From: Gari tellinella
Lineage: Eukaryota; Mollusca; Bivalvia; Cardiida; Psammobiidae
Length of the DNA stretch: 64,000 bases
Assembly (NCBI GenBank): GCA_922989275.2
Contig: OV277866.1
Span: forward strand, 79,334,328-79,398,327
Direction of reading: 5' to 3'
Shown: piece by piece, positions 50,500 through 60,980 of the stretch
Layout of the letters: each line of letters begins with the position of its first letter
How positions within the stretch are numbered: position 1 is the first letter of the stretch
Notes under the pieces: generated by a model
What the model was told of the DNA's origin: nothing
What the model saw: the letters and a program-made list of their open reading frames with translations, nothing else
Databases searched by the model: none
Program-made: the position numbers and the translations under genes

Positions 50500-50544
50500 C
50501 TGAAAATAAACAAAATATACGAATAATACAAACGGAATATTACT

Positions 50545-50695
50545 ATACTTTGCATATCTTATGCACCGGATCACTCGAGTTGTGTGTGTAAAGGCTATAT
50601 CCAACGAGACCGGAGGTCGAGTTGGATATAGCCTTTACACACACAACGAGAGTGATCCGGTACATAAGATATGCAAAGTATAGTAATGTTCCTTT
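50545..50695. repeat. Long hairpin with ACGAGACCGGAGGTCGAGT loop
   Basis: Arms of ~70 bp (TATACTTTGCATATCTTATG and inverse), near perfect. Confidence 0.85.
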
Positions 50696-50816
50696 TATTA
50701 TATACCTCTTATAATAAAAATAAAATGAAAAACGATAGAAATGTTTCGAGCGTTACTATAAATAAACGGGATTCCCCATACGTCACACTTCGTGGAATGG
50801 CGCGTGAAAGTAAATA

Positions 50817-51777
50817 CTCGCTATTACGACCACTAAAACGAATGCTAATTGATTAAATAATAGAGAGGTGACAGCTTAAAGCAAGGTGACAGTGAAACAG
50901 AAAGCTCCTAAAGGAGCTTTCTGTTTCACTGTCACCTTGCTTTAAGCGGTCACCTACCGTAAACACCCTATTATCACATAAACGTGCAAAATATAGAGGG
51001 CCGTAAAAATCGTATGGCCCACTGGGCATATATTTTATACTAATTTTCGAATCACCAAAATAATGTACTACTACGCCGACTGTAAATCAGTTAAGAGAAT
51101 TTAGACAAACATAGATCACCACTAGGTATTGAAACATTTCGAAGTGTCCTAGAAACATTATCCTTAGCAGTATCGCAAACTCAGGCTGCAAATCACGCTA
51201 CACTTAATACTACGTAGACTTTAGTATTATCAGTGACTCAGACTGTTTTCAAATTTAGACGTTACAATGATAATGACGTCATGTTACGTCTTGACGTTAT
51301 TTTGAAAACGAAACTAGATTCTTAATGTCAAATGATCATTTTTAGTCAATTAGAACAACTTTAATTTAAATATTAATTTAAAATTTGAATATGGTATCAG
51401 AGAAGTCTTTTCACAACGTAATGGGGTTGATTTTCTTTACGTTAATATGATTGGTGTTTTTATCAACGGATGAATAAAACCGAATAACACCTATGACGAA
51501 TCGTTTACCTAAGAGCCGAGGGCAAAAGTGAAAGTAAGATCGTTCGGATTTTCGTGTCATTTGGTGTTTATGTGATAAATAGGATATTAAATTCGTGTTT
51601 TTTTTCAGTAATAAATTTATTGAACTCGTTGGATAAAAATGATATGTTGCTCGCCAAGGCTCGCAAAATATCATTTTTATCCAACTCGTTCAATAAATTC
51701 ATTACTGAAAAAACACTCATTCAATATCCTCTATATACTTAACATAATTTAGTGGTCGTAATAGAGAGGTTTTACTG
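50817..51777. mobile_element. MITE family G split by element R
   Basis: Hairpin 50875-50955 is intact and the right end GTAATAGAGAGGTTTTACTG resumes at 51758, after the 50970-51738 insertion. Confidence 0.78.
50970..51738 (+). mobile_element. Element R, copy 1 (left arm of a giant inverted pair)
   Basis: Starts TCACATAAACGTGCAAAATA and ends with a ~150-bp hairpin (TTATTGAACTCGTTGGATAA arms, CTCGCCAAGGCTCG loop), then CAATATCCTCTATATA. The minus-strand frame 51674-51411 is relic-like. Confidence 0.82.
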
Positions 51778-51874
51778 TAGTTCCGAACTTCCGACTACAC
51801 AGTAAACGTTCTTTTCCCATTACACAAGGTACATGGGTAATACGGAATTTTCAATCCGTCAAGGTGTATTTGTT

Positions 51875-52638
51875 CGATAAATAGAGGATATTGAATGAGT
51901 GATTTTTCAGTAATGAATTTATTGAACGAGTTGGATAAAAATGATATTTTGCGAGCCTTGGCGAGCAACATATCATTTTTATCCAACGAGTTCAATAAAT
52001 TTATTACTGAAAAAACACGAATTTGATATCCTATTTATCACATAAGCACCAAATGACACGAAAATCCGAACGGTCTTACTTTCACTTTTGCCCTCGGCTC
52101 TATGGAAAACGATTCGCCATAGGCGTTATTCGGGTTTATTCATCCGAAGGTAAAAACACCCACCAAGCTAAAATAAAGAAAATCAACATCAATGTGTTGC
52201 GAAAAGACTTCTCCGATACTATATTCAAATTTGCAATTAATATTTGATTTAAAACTGTTCTAACTGACTAAAATTGATCATTTGACAGTTAGAGTCAAGA
52301 TTTGTTTTCAAATAACGTCGTTATAGCAACACGACGTCATCATCATTGTAACGTCTAAATTTGAAAAACTGTCTGAGTCACTGTTATAACAGAGCTCTAC
52401 ATAGCCTAATTTGCAGCCTGAGTTTGCGGGACTGCTCGGGATAATGTTTTAAGGACACTTGGAAATGTTTTAAAACCCTAGTGGTGATCTTATTTTGTCT
52501 AGATTTTCTTAACTGATTTAAAGTCGGCGTAGTAATACAGTATTTTGGTGATTCGAAAATTAGTATAAAATATATGCCCAGTGGGCCATACGATTTTTAC
52601 GGCCCTCTATATTTTGCACGTTTATGTGATAAAATACA
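51875..52638 (-). mobile_element. Element R, copy 2 (right arm)
   Basis: Inverted, close copy of 50970-51738 along its full length, hairpin end facing copy 1 across ~135 bp. Confidence 0.82.
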
Positions 52639-52639
52639 G

Positions 52640-53585
52640 AAATATTTCGGGCAGAACATTGGTAGGTATATAATAAATGTATTTACATACAGTGGGAGAT
52701 CATTATTTTTTCCCCAAAATTCGTTAAATTTGACTATGTGAACGAATGAGTGAACAGATCAACAATAATGTGTCAACCTTAAATGAACAGAGGTATATAG
52801 ACACATATGACAAATAGATAAATCACCATAAGAAATGTATCCAACTCGCTTGAAGTTACCTTGAAAAATAATGAACCTCTTATTTGTTGTAAATAACACT
52901 TGACGTCGCTTTATTGCCCGACCGTGCCCCGGGTCTGCTTAGGTGCCTTTCTTCAAATCCCTATAACTTTACCAAGGCTTTATGTTCTGGTATGAAATTA
53001 TGTCTTATAATCAGAAAAAGAACAATGTTTTCAGTGGTGCTTGTTTTATTTTTCAGCTACGAAAACTAAAGCTTTTGTGAAAAAAGTCTACGAACTTAAA
53101 TAACAACCTTCGTAAGCGCGTTTGTGCTAATACATTTTTTTGTCCATACATGTATTTGCAGATGAAGAGCCAGAGTATACGCTGTTTGCCAATGTAGTTC
53201 TACCATTTAAAAGGGTTTAACTTTTTGAAAGCTAGATCTAGATAGTTGTAGTCTACTTTGTCCTCTGCAGCTACCCTATTAGAATAATTTAATACGCCAT
53301 TTCCTTTTGAAAATATAACCAGAGTATCAGTAAATTTATAACCAGCTGAGACGCCAAGGAATCCAAACCTTTTTAACACTTGTGGTATGCTCATAATAGA
53401 AATGACAGGGGAAAACAACTTCAGACGATAACGTTGTATACCGTGTTACTGTATAGTATACAAACATATATAATTGTGATCGTTATCAGAATGAACGCTT
53501 CATAATTACACCAGCGACCATATAGTTAATATAAATCATTGATTATATTATAGATATTTTCAAACGACCTAAAAATGCAACACTT
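52640..53585. other. Non-coding, no recognised content
   Basis: AT-rich. A minus-strand 72-codon frame at 53200-53418 has no supporting feature, and I could not place an exon here. Confidence 0.4.
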
Positions 53586-53795
53586 ATAACCGCTTCACTG
53601 CTTTCAGTGCTTTGCCCTGCGTACCGTGATATTTGCAAACAGTTTGTTTGCTGATCAGACGCAGGATCAAACTGTTTGACACTCATTTCGATTTTTCAAG
53701 TCAAAATACCTAAAATTTAAATTTGAGAAATGAAAGCAGACGACAATTCTTTAAAAAAAATGCCGACGTCATGGCAGTGAAACGGTTTAGTGTGA
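53586..53795. mobile_element. MITE family K
   Basis: Ends AACCGCTTCACTGC and GCAGTGAAACGGTTT; partial type-2 hairpin (GCAAACAGTTTG..CAAACTGTTTG). Confidence 0.7.
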
Positions 53796-54030
53796 CTTAG
53801 TGAATGGGCGTATCTCAAAATAGTTGTCTGAACGGTTGAACGACCTTGCAACACAGTACAGTGAACAGAACAGAACAGAACAGAATATTTATTACACGTA
53901 AACATTACAGTTTCTGGTGTTTTACAATATACATCTTATCATTTTTAACTATCAAGACATTATAGATGGATGAACGTTGTTATCATTAACTATTAATTTC
54001 AAGCATTAATTCAATTAAGTATATTAAATG

Positions 54031-54280
54031 TTAATTTTACCTCATAGCCTGTTTCTAGTTTTGAAGACAGGTGACCACTTAAAACAGGTTGAAAGTAAAG
54101 CAGAATGTGCCTTAAGGCACATTCTGCTTTACTTTCAGCCTGCTTTAAGCTAAAATATGCTAGGTTATATAAAATATTTGTAATGGTAATTGTTCATGAG
54201 GGTATAAACTGGAACTGTTTTCTTTAGCGGAGGAATTAATTAATTACGCTAAAAGTCGCTTCTATTGGGGAAAGGGTTAA
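54031..54280 (+). mobile_element. MITE family A
   Basis: Hairpin GTAAAGCAGAATGTGCC; right end GGGGAAAGGGTTAA; closest to 58040-58292 (GGTATAAACTGGAACTG). Confidence 0.82.
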
Positions 54281-54539
54281 TTCAATAATACATGGTACAT
54301 GTATAGGGCCACCAGATAGACATACATGTAAAGTGCTGCATGGTCGTCGAAAGAAGTCCGGCGAGAAATAGTCCCGAACTGTTTTGCCTCAGAATATATA
54401 GTTTTATTGTCAAGAAAAAAAATACTGTTTTGTCTTTCATGACAGATGGGGTTTGGAGAAATGATGTGAGCTGAAGTGACATGCTATTGTTTTAGCCGGT
54501 GCCTATTACATGTGTTGTGTCTTGCCTGAGTTGCACACG

Positions 54540-55320
54540 ACCATAAATAGTTGAACTAAATGCGGGTTTGTGGTTAATCCAGGATTAAAGTGACACAGAA
54601 GGCTCATTTAGGACATTTCTGTGTTATTTTTGGCCTGCATTGTACCACCCCAAATTCTTATAATATGTGTAGGTAGTGGAGAGCCCAGGACAAAAATGGC
54701 GTAAATGGCTCACTTGGGATTTATACATATGTTCTTGACCTGCGCTGTAAAATATCCTAAATAGTTGTACAAAGTGCGAGTTTACGGACATTTCGGAGTA
54801 GAAATGATTCAGAAAGATCATTCAGATCTTTCCGTATTGTTTCCGACCTGGATTGTACACCAACCAAAGTTTTATACTTATGCGTGTTTATGAATGATCC
54901 AGGATGAAAACAGGGCAGAAAGTTTGTTAAAGACCATTCTGTGCTGTTTTTATCCTGTATTATACGACAAAATTAATGCTCACATTAGATGCGGTTTTTT
55001 GTGGATTATTCTCAATAGAAATTGCACAAAGGGATCACTGGGGATCTTTCTGTGCTGTTTCTAATCATCATAGTACACCCTCTTTGATTTTTATACTGAA
55101 TCGGTGTCGCTGGATAATTCGGGATGAAGATAACACAGAAGGTTCGCTCTTGACCTTTCTGTGTTGTTTTTGACCAGCATTATGCAACATCATATACTCT
55201 ACTTAAAACGGGTTTATGGATATTCCAGGACAAAGATGACGCAAAGAGCCCATTTAGGATCTTTCTGTATTGTCTTTGACTGGTTTTGAAGAGCTTGAGT
55301 TCATATACTAAATGCGGTTC
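54540..55320. repeat. Tandem array of 7 hairpin units, ~108 bp
   Basis: Each unit has AGGA..AAANNACACAGAAGG and its inverse CCTTTCTGTGTTGTTTTTGACC (written here in parts), e.g. units starting 54581, 54686, 54791, 54898, 55009, 55117, 55227. Copies are diverged but the fold is kept. Confidence 0.78.
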
Positions 55321-55368
55321 CCGGATGACACCATTGGCCTGTTGCCTGTCTGGTGGATCTTGGTGGTA

Positions 55369-56072
55369 GTGATTGTCCCTCATCTCTTTGAAACCAGCTG
55401 GTTGCGGGTCTTTGGTGACATTCGGAAACACATCATTTATAAATTAAGGGTGTAACAAATAAAATAACAGAAACAATAATAATGATGATAATAATGTTCT
55501 GATTTGTTCTTTGTTGATTCTATGTTGATGTGGTGGAGAGTGGTGCGTGAGTGGGGGATGAGTCAGGTGATAAGCGAGAGAGAACGTAAACACATGTATC
55601 AAACCTAGAGGTTTGACATGTGTGTTTCGCTCTTGCCATACAGCCTGAAATATTATTATACATGTATGTTTATTTTGTACCTTATATAACATGCTAAGCC
55701 ATGTTCTGAGAGAAATAAACTGTAAGTATGTAAGATTGTCCCTAATCTCTTTGAAACCAGCTGGTTGCGGGTCTTTGGTGACATTCGGAAACACATCATT
55801 TATAAATTATGGGTGTAACAAATAACAGAAACAATAATAATAATGATACTAATGTTCTGATTTGTTCTATGTTGATTCTATGTTGATGTGGTGGAGAGTG
55901 GTGCGTGAGTTGGGGATGAGTGAGGTGATAAGCGAGAGAGACCGTAAACACATGTATCAAACCTAGGGGTTTGGCATGTGTTTCGCTCTTGCCATACAGC
56001 CTGATGTATGTTTATTTTGTACCTTATATAACATGCTTAGCCATGTTCTGAGAGAAATAAACTGGTACTGTT
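55369..56072. repeat. ~363-bp direct duplication
   Basis: GATTGTCCCT..TCTCTTTGAAACCAGCTGG to GAGAGAAATAAACTG occurs twice (55370, 55733) with high identity. Confidence 0.9.
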
Positions 56073-56204
56073 TGTTTGTGTACAAATGTTAGCAGAACAC
56101 CAGCCATGTCACTGAAGCCAAGAGATTTTTTAATAAGCCGCATGGCCCCGTGACCCCTATTTCCTTTTCATTTTTCAGTTGTGCAAGGGCGTATCTTGGA
56201 TAGG

Positions 56205-56440
56205 GTCTACACTGTTTGCATAGGACAGGTGTACTGTTTGTAATGGACATAGTAGTGTTTAGCATAAACGCATTTATTAGGAAAGAATAACAGTTTATTG
56301 CTATTTTGACTGAAGATATATTGAAATGAGTGTCAAACAGCTTGGACCCTGATCAGACGCCGCGTAACGCGGCGTCTGATCAGGATCCAAACTGTTTGCA
56401 AACAACTGTTGTGCTCGGGGTAAGGCAGTGAAGGGGTTAA
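56205..56440. mobile_element. Mosaic of broken MITEs C, B and K
   Basis: Half a C hairpin, a B end without its TA (ACGCATTTATTAGGAAAGAA), then a complete type-2 hairpin at 56335-56398 and a K-like GCAGTGAAGGGGTTAA end. Confidence 0.65.
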
Positions 56441-56674
56441 TACATACATTATATTATCATCAAAGGAATTGTTAATTTTGTCTACATAGAAAATGAATGC
56501 ACCGAGTTATTAAAACGAGCAACATTTTTTTTCATCATGACTTGCAATCGTGTTCTTGGTCGTTATTTAGGTGTATGGTAATCGTTTGCATTGTGAAGCC
56601 AACTCTAGAATTTCATTTTAACGTGACATTCAAATTGAATTAGAATTAGACAGGTCATTTATCATTCCTTTCAT

Positions 56675-56935
56675 CTACATTAATCCCTGAAACTTTAAAT
56701 GGACAACTCCAGTTTACAAATTAATCTAGTCCATTCTTTTATAATATGGGTGGACTTTAGCACTATTTAACAAAATGACAAATAGTGTAGACCCGGATAA
56801 GAGGGCTCCTTAAGCAATCCTCTGATCAGGGTCCATGCTGTTTGAATAGGAAAAGTGTACTCTTGACTGGTATATGATTTGTTAATGACGAGTAAACTCG
56901 TCGCTAGGGTTGAATGTGTTAGCCCCCTCACGTCC
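56675..56935 (+). mobile_element. MITE family C
   Basis: CCTGAAACTTTAAATGGACA; hairpin partly degraded; right end CGCTAGGGTTGAATG. Confidence 0.75.
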
Positions 56936-57085
56936 ATGACATATATCCGAAAACAATGTCGTATGCTTTTGTTTCTGAGGTTTAAAAGAAGTCTAAAATA
57001 TTGAAAAATTATGAGTGTCAAACAGTTTGGATCTGATCAGGATCAAAACCGTTTGCAAAGTCGCATTTATTCGACTTCGGCGCCG
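56936..57085. mobile_element. Family K-like copy
   Basis: AAACAGTTTGGATCTGATCAGGATC with degraded outer parts. Confidence 0.5.
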
Positions 57086-57164
57086 AAAGGATTAATCTGG
57101 TTTACTTTTGTTATATAGTTGCATTTATCAGTGTCTGACTTATATCCAAGCTTATTTTGAAATT

Positions 57165-57400
57165 CAAATTGCCCATTAAAAGTTTCAGGGATGAATGAGT
57201 TGTTAAATCGGTCATATTCGTATTTCAAAGATAAAACAGTTCATTTTGATTTTAAGGGAAGTATCCGTAGATATACGTGTACTTTAAATGAAAACAAATA
57301 CAAATGTAGTGTAGATCCTGATTAGAGGGTTCCTTGTACAGCCCTCTGATAAGGGTCTACACTGTTTTCTAAGAATACATATTCTAGTTTGTTGTACATT
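57165..57400. mobile_element. Family C rearranged
   Basis: An inverted CAGGGATGAATGAG left part joined to the hairpin TAGATCCTGATTAGAGGG. Confidence 0.6.
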
Positions 57401-57523
57401 TAGGGATATCAACATTTTCGTAATGGTATTGCTTTGGCGGGTACTATTCCAACTTGGGCAAAGAAAGCCGCTTTCAGTTAATTTCTCTTATTACTCGCCA
57501 AAATTATATCGTGCAGAGTATAA

Positions 57524-57730
57524 TACAGTCGAAATTTTATACTTCAAACTCGCTTAATCCGAAGACATCCGTATTTCTTAAGCCTAAAAGTTCGATAATT
57601 CTACCTCCCATAAATCAAACATACCGGTATTTCAAAATTAAAACGTGGCTAAGCCACGTTTTAACTTTGAAATACGGGTATGTTCGGCTTTCAAATCGAA
57701 TCGAACTCGAATTATCGTGATTCCACTGTA
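57524..57730. mobile_element. MITE family F
   Basis: TA-flanked CAGTCGAAATT start; hairpin GTGGCTAAGCCAC. Confidence 0.8.
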
Positions 57731-58039
57731 CTGATTATGCTTGATATACGAGTAATGTCTAAATAAATTGTTATGTTAACAAATGGGGTTCTATTCAAGC
57801 GGTAAACTAAATTTGAAACGAGGTTCTTCAAAGTGTAATTCGCTTCTGAAATACCCATATTCATTGTAAACTGGAGTTATCCATTTAAATTTTCAGGGGT
57901 GATTTTTTAGGCTAAATCGTCTCAAATCAGGGACACCGATCGTGATAATTGTTACAGATCGAGGTTCAATCGTTGTATCGGGTAACGGACCAGGAAGCCA
58001 CAAAAAACTTCAAAAATACAATGTATGTGTACGTGCTCA

Positions 58040-58292
58040 TTAACCCTTTACCTCATAGCTTGTTTCTAGTTTTGAAGAACATGTGACCATTTAAAGCAGG
58101 TTGAAAGTAAAGCAGAATGTGCCTTAAGGCACATTCTGCTTTACTTTCAGCCTGCTTTAAGCTAAAATCTGCTAGGCTATATAAAATATTTATAATGGTT
58201 ATTGTTCATGAGGGTATAAACTAGAACTATTTTCTTCAGCGGAGGAATATATAAAATACGCTAAAAGTCGCTTCTATGGGGGAAAGGGTTTA
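58040..58292 (+). mobile_element. MITE family A
   Basis: TTAA start, hairpin AAAGCAGAATGTGCC, end GGGGGAAAGGGTTTAA. Confidence 0.83.
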
Positions 58293-58502
58293 ACTATTTC
58301 ACTGCTAAGACGCCAAAATGCGACTTTACAAACTGTTTGGATCCTGACCAGACACCGCGTAACGTGGCGTCTGCTCAGGATCCAAACTATCTTACACTCG
58401 TGTCGACATTTCTTCAGTTTATAAAAGTCTTAAAGCTGACTTTAAAGATATTAAAGACGACATTTCCAATGCAGGCGATATTTTGGCAGTGAAATAGTGA
58501 AT
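58293..58502. mobile_element. MITE family K
   Basis: Ends AACTATTTCACTGC and GCAGTGAAATAGT; hairpin arm CTGTTTGGATCCTGACCAG. Confidence 0.72.
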
Positions 58503-58564
58503 TTATATAATATGTGCGCAGATCTACTTACGCCTCCTCTTTTTTCAGAAAGTGCAAATGCGTA

Positions 58565-59024
58565 CAGTAAAACCTCTCTATAACGACCACCTGCCTGTTA
58601 CACGATACAGTGGAGAATCTGTTATTCTTTCCCGATTAAACGCAAACGTACGCAAACGCACGCAAACGCAAAGCACTAAAACGTAGAAATGTACAACTTT
58701 TGGACAATTCTGATATTTCATGTTTATCTTGGTGGCAAACAGTTTGGAGCCTGATCAGACGCCGGGTTACCCGGCGTCTGATCTGGCTCCAAACTGTTTG
58801 CACTGCAAATAATAGTTTTAGCGTAAACGCGTTTATTGGGAAAGAATAACAGATTCTCCACTGTAACGATAGGTGACTGCTTAAAGCAAGAAGATAGTTA
58901 AAAAAAACTTCTTTAAGAGGTTTACAGTGCTACGGTATCCTTGCTTTAATCTATTAATCTATCACAGCTTTTTATAGAATCAATTAACCTACATTTGAGT
59001 GGGAACAATAGAGAGGCTTTACTG
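58565..59024. mobile_element. MITE family G carrying nested family B
   Basis: CAGTAAAACCTCTCTATAAC and AATAGAGAGGCTTTACTG ends; interrupted at TA by B. Confidence 0.82.
58608..58863 (+). mobile_element. MITE family B nested in family G
   Basis: TA-flanked CAGTGGAGAATCTGTTATTC ends; perfect hairpin. Confidence 0.9.
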
Positions 59025-59215
59025 TGTTTTAATAATATTATGTCAAATTGCGTTCAATTACGCAATTTAAGAATAATATATACGATTTTTAAATATTTGA
59101 ATTTAAAAAGAAATCTCATTAATTCAGATATTGCGTCTCAAGTTGTTCACGCCCATGTCCACACCCACACATTAATATTTTATACAGTTAAACACTTATT
59201 GAGCGGCCTGTCCTA

Positions 59216-59462
59216 CAGTGGAGAAAACGTTATTCTTTCCCGTTTAAACGCAAACGTACGCAAAACGCAAAACACTAAAACGCAGAAAAGTGCAACTTTT
59301 GGACATTTCTGATACATCATGCTTATCGTGGTAGCAAACAGTTTGAAGCCTGATCAGACGCCGGGTTACCCGGCGTCTGATCTGGCTCCAAACTGTTTGC
59401 AATAGAAATAATAGTTTAAGCGTAAACGCGTTTATTGGGAAAGAATAACACATTCTCCACTG
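59216..59462 (+). mobile_element. MITE family B
   Basis: TA-flanked, complete. Confidence 0.9.
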
Positions 59463-59489
59463 TATATACTGTATCAAAACGTTGAAGTA

Positions 59490-59730
59490 CCTATTAGCGT
59501 ATTTACTTTATTCCTCAAATGAAGAAAATAAGTTATATAGCTCTAACTTTTACAGTCATTAACATGTTCCATAAGAAATATTGTCTATATCTTAGCAGAT
59601 GGTAGCTTAAAGCAGGCTGAAAATAAAGCAGAATGCGCCTATTGGCGCATTCTGCTTTACTTTCTATACCTGCTTTAAGTGGTCACCAGTATTAAAAACT
59701 AGAAATACACTATGGGGTAAGGGTAAACTC
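59490..59730 (-). mobile_element. MITE family A, decayed left end
   Basis: TTTATTCCTCAAATGAAG, hairpin AAAGCAGAATGCGCC, end CTATGGGGTAAGGG. Confidence 0.75.
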
Positions 59731-59734
59731 GTTC

Positions 59735-59875
59735 AAACCCTAGAGACGAGTATACTATTACATACAAACAATGTACATGTGAAGAGTATAGTTGTCCTAT
59801 GCAAACAGTGTAGACCCAGATCAGAGGACTTCTTAAAGAGTGCTGATCTGTATCTGCACTGGTTTTCAGTTCACT
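59735..59875 (-). mobile_element. Family C fragment
   Basis: AAACCCTAGAGACGAGTA, CCTATGCAAACAGTG, damaged hairpin. Confidence 0.68.
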
Positions 59876-59884
59876 ATAAACGTA

Positions 59885-60120
59885 TATACATTTTCCTATA
59901 GTCTGATTCTTGTTTTGAAGATAGATGTAGACGATAATTTAAAGCAGGTTGAAAGTTGTGCTGAAGGCCTGAAGGCGCGTCTTGGTTAACTTTCAGTCTG
60001 CTTTAATTAAGCTACCATCTGCTAGGGTATAGACATATCAATTTCTTATGATGTTAGTAATGACCCAATAAAGTGGAGCTATTTTCTTCAGTGGAGAAAT
60101 AAATCAAATACGAAAAAAGG
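59885..60120 (+). mobile_element. MITE family A, decayed
   Basis: CTATAGTCTGATTCTTG, hairpin GTGCTGAAGGCCTGAAGG.., GGAGAAATAAATC. Confidence 0.65.
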
Positions 60121-60624
60121 CTAAACTATTGCCTGCTTTACCACTGGCGTCTCCTGTTGTACAGTTTACAGAATTTACTTTTAATGTGAACACGATATTC
60201 AAACAGTCTGATCAGGATCCAATCTGTTAGCAAACTTTAGTAAAGTCCAGTCTATACGAAGCAGGCGACTTGTTCAATATTAACTTTGATATATAGCAGT
60301 CGGCAAACGTTCAACGGACGCTTTCCTGCTCTTTATGGGTTAGGGTGAGGTTCTTTTAACTTTTTTCTACAATTTTCCATGCCTGAATTGCTTTTTGTTC
60401 GTTGAGACCCAGCTTCAAGACACACCTTTTTGTGTTCATTTCTAAAACCAACTTTTCTCACGTACTGTCTTTTGCTTTACAATTGTCTACCAAATTTGCC
60501 AATCCTAAGTTTAATGTAAATTTAATGTAAAAAGCTATTGGAAGAGATGCAAACAACCTGAATAAAGACGAGACGCCGGGTTATTCGGCCTCTGATCTGC
60601 AAGTAAACTATTAGCAGAATTACT

Positions 60625-60879
60625 TGGCATGAACAGGGTAAAACAGGTCAACCAAAACGTTCATCCATATGAATGATATAAGTCAAAACTCGATAATTTG
60701 AACTCGCTTTAAATGGAACATACCCATATGTCAAAGTTAAAACGTGGCTTAGCCACGTTTTAACTTTGAAATACGGGTATGTTCGACTTAAGCAAGATCG
60801 AGTTATTAAAAGTAAACTTATGAAATCAAGACTGGTTATGTCGATTTAAGGGAGATAGAAGTACAGAGTTTCGACTGTA
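60625..60879. mobile_element. MITE family F with flank duplicated elsewhere
   Basis: Complete F at 60681-60879. The left flank GGTAAAACAGGTCAACC and right arm recur inverted at 63020-63150. Confidence 0.78.
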
Positions 60880-60980
60880 TTCATGAATGTATGTACGTCA
60901 AAGATCTGCATACCAGAACATGGGAAAGAAGACCAAAACAAGTTTTTGAATATTTTTTGGCTTACATAAATTACCCTTTA

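Noticed and set aside
51411..52247. Matching ~70-codon frames in both arms of the element R pair as a gene
   Set aside because: They are the same element sequence in two inverted copies, with different ends to each frame; no family recognised and likely non-coding.
53200..53418. Minus-strand 72-codon frame as a possible first exon
   Set aside because: No signal-peptide pattern and no splice donor in a phase that fits exon a.
55444..55794. 116-codon minus-strand frame
   Set aside because: It overlaps a 363-bp direct duplication; the frame in the second copy differs, and no coding signature is seen.
4537..58140. Recurrent peptide LFLVLKIGDYLKQVESKAEC in many places on both strands
   Set aside because: It is the translation of the left arm and hairpin of family A MITEs; copies share it by descent and nothing suggests translation.
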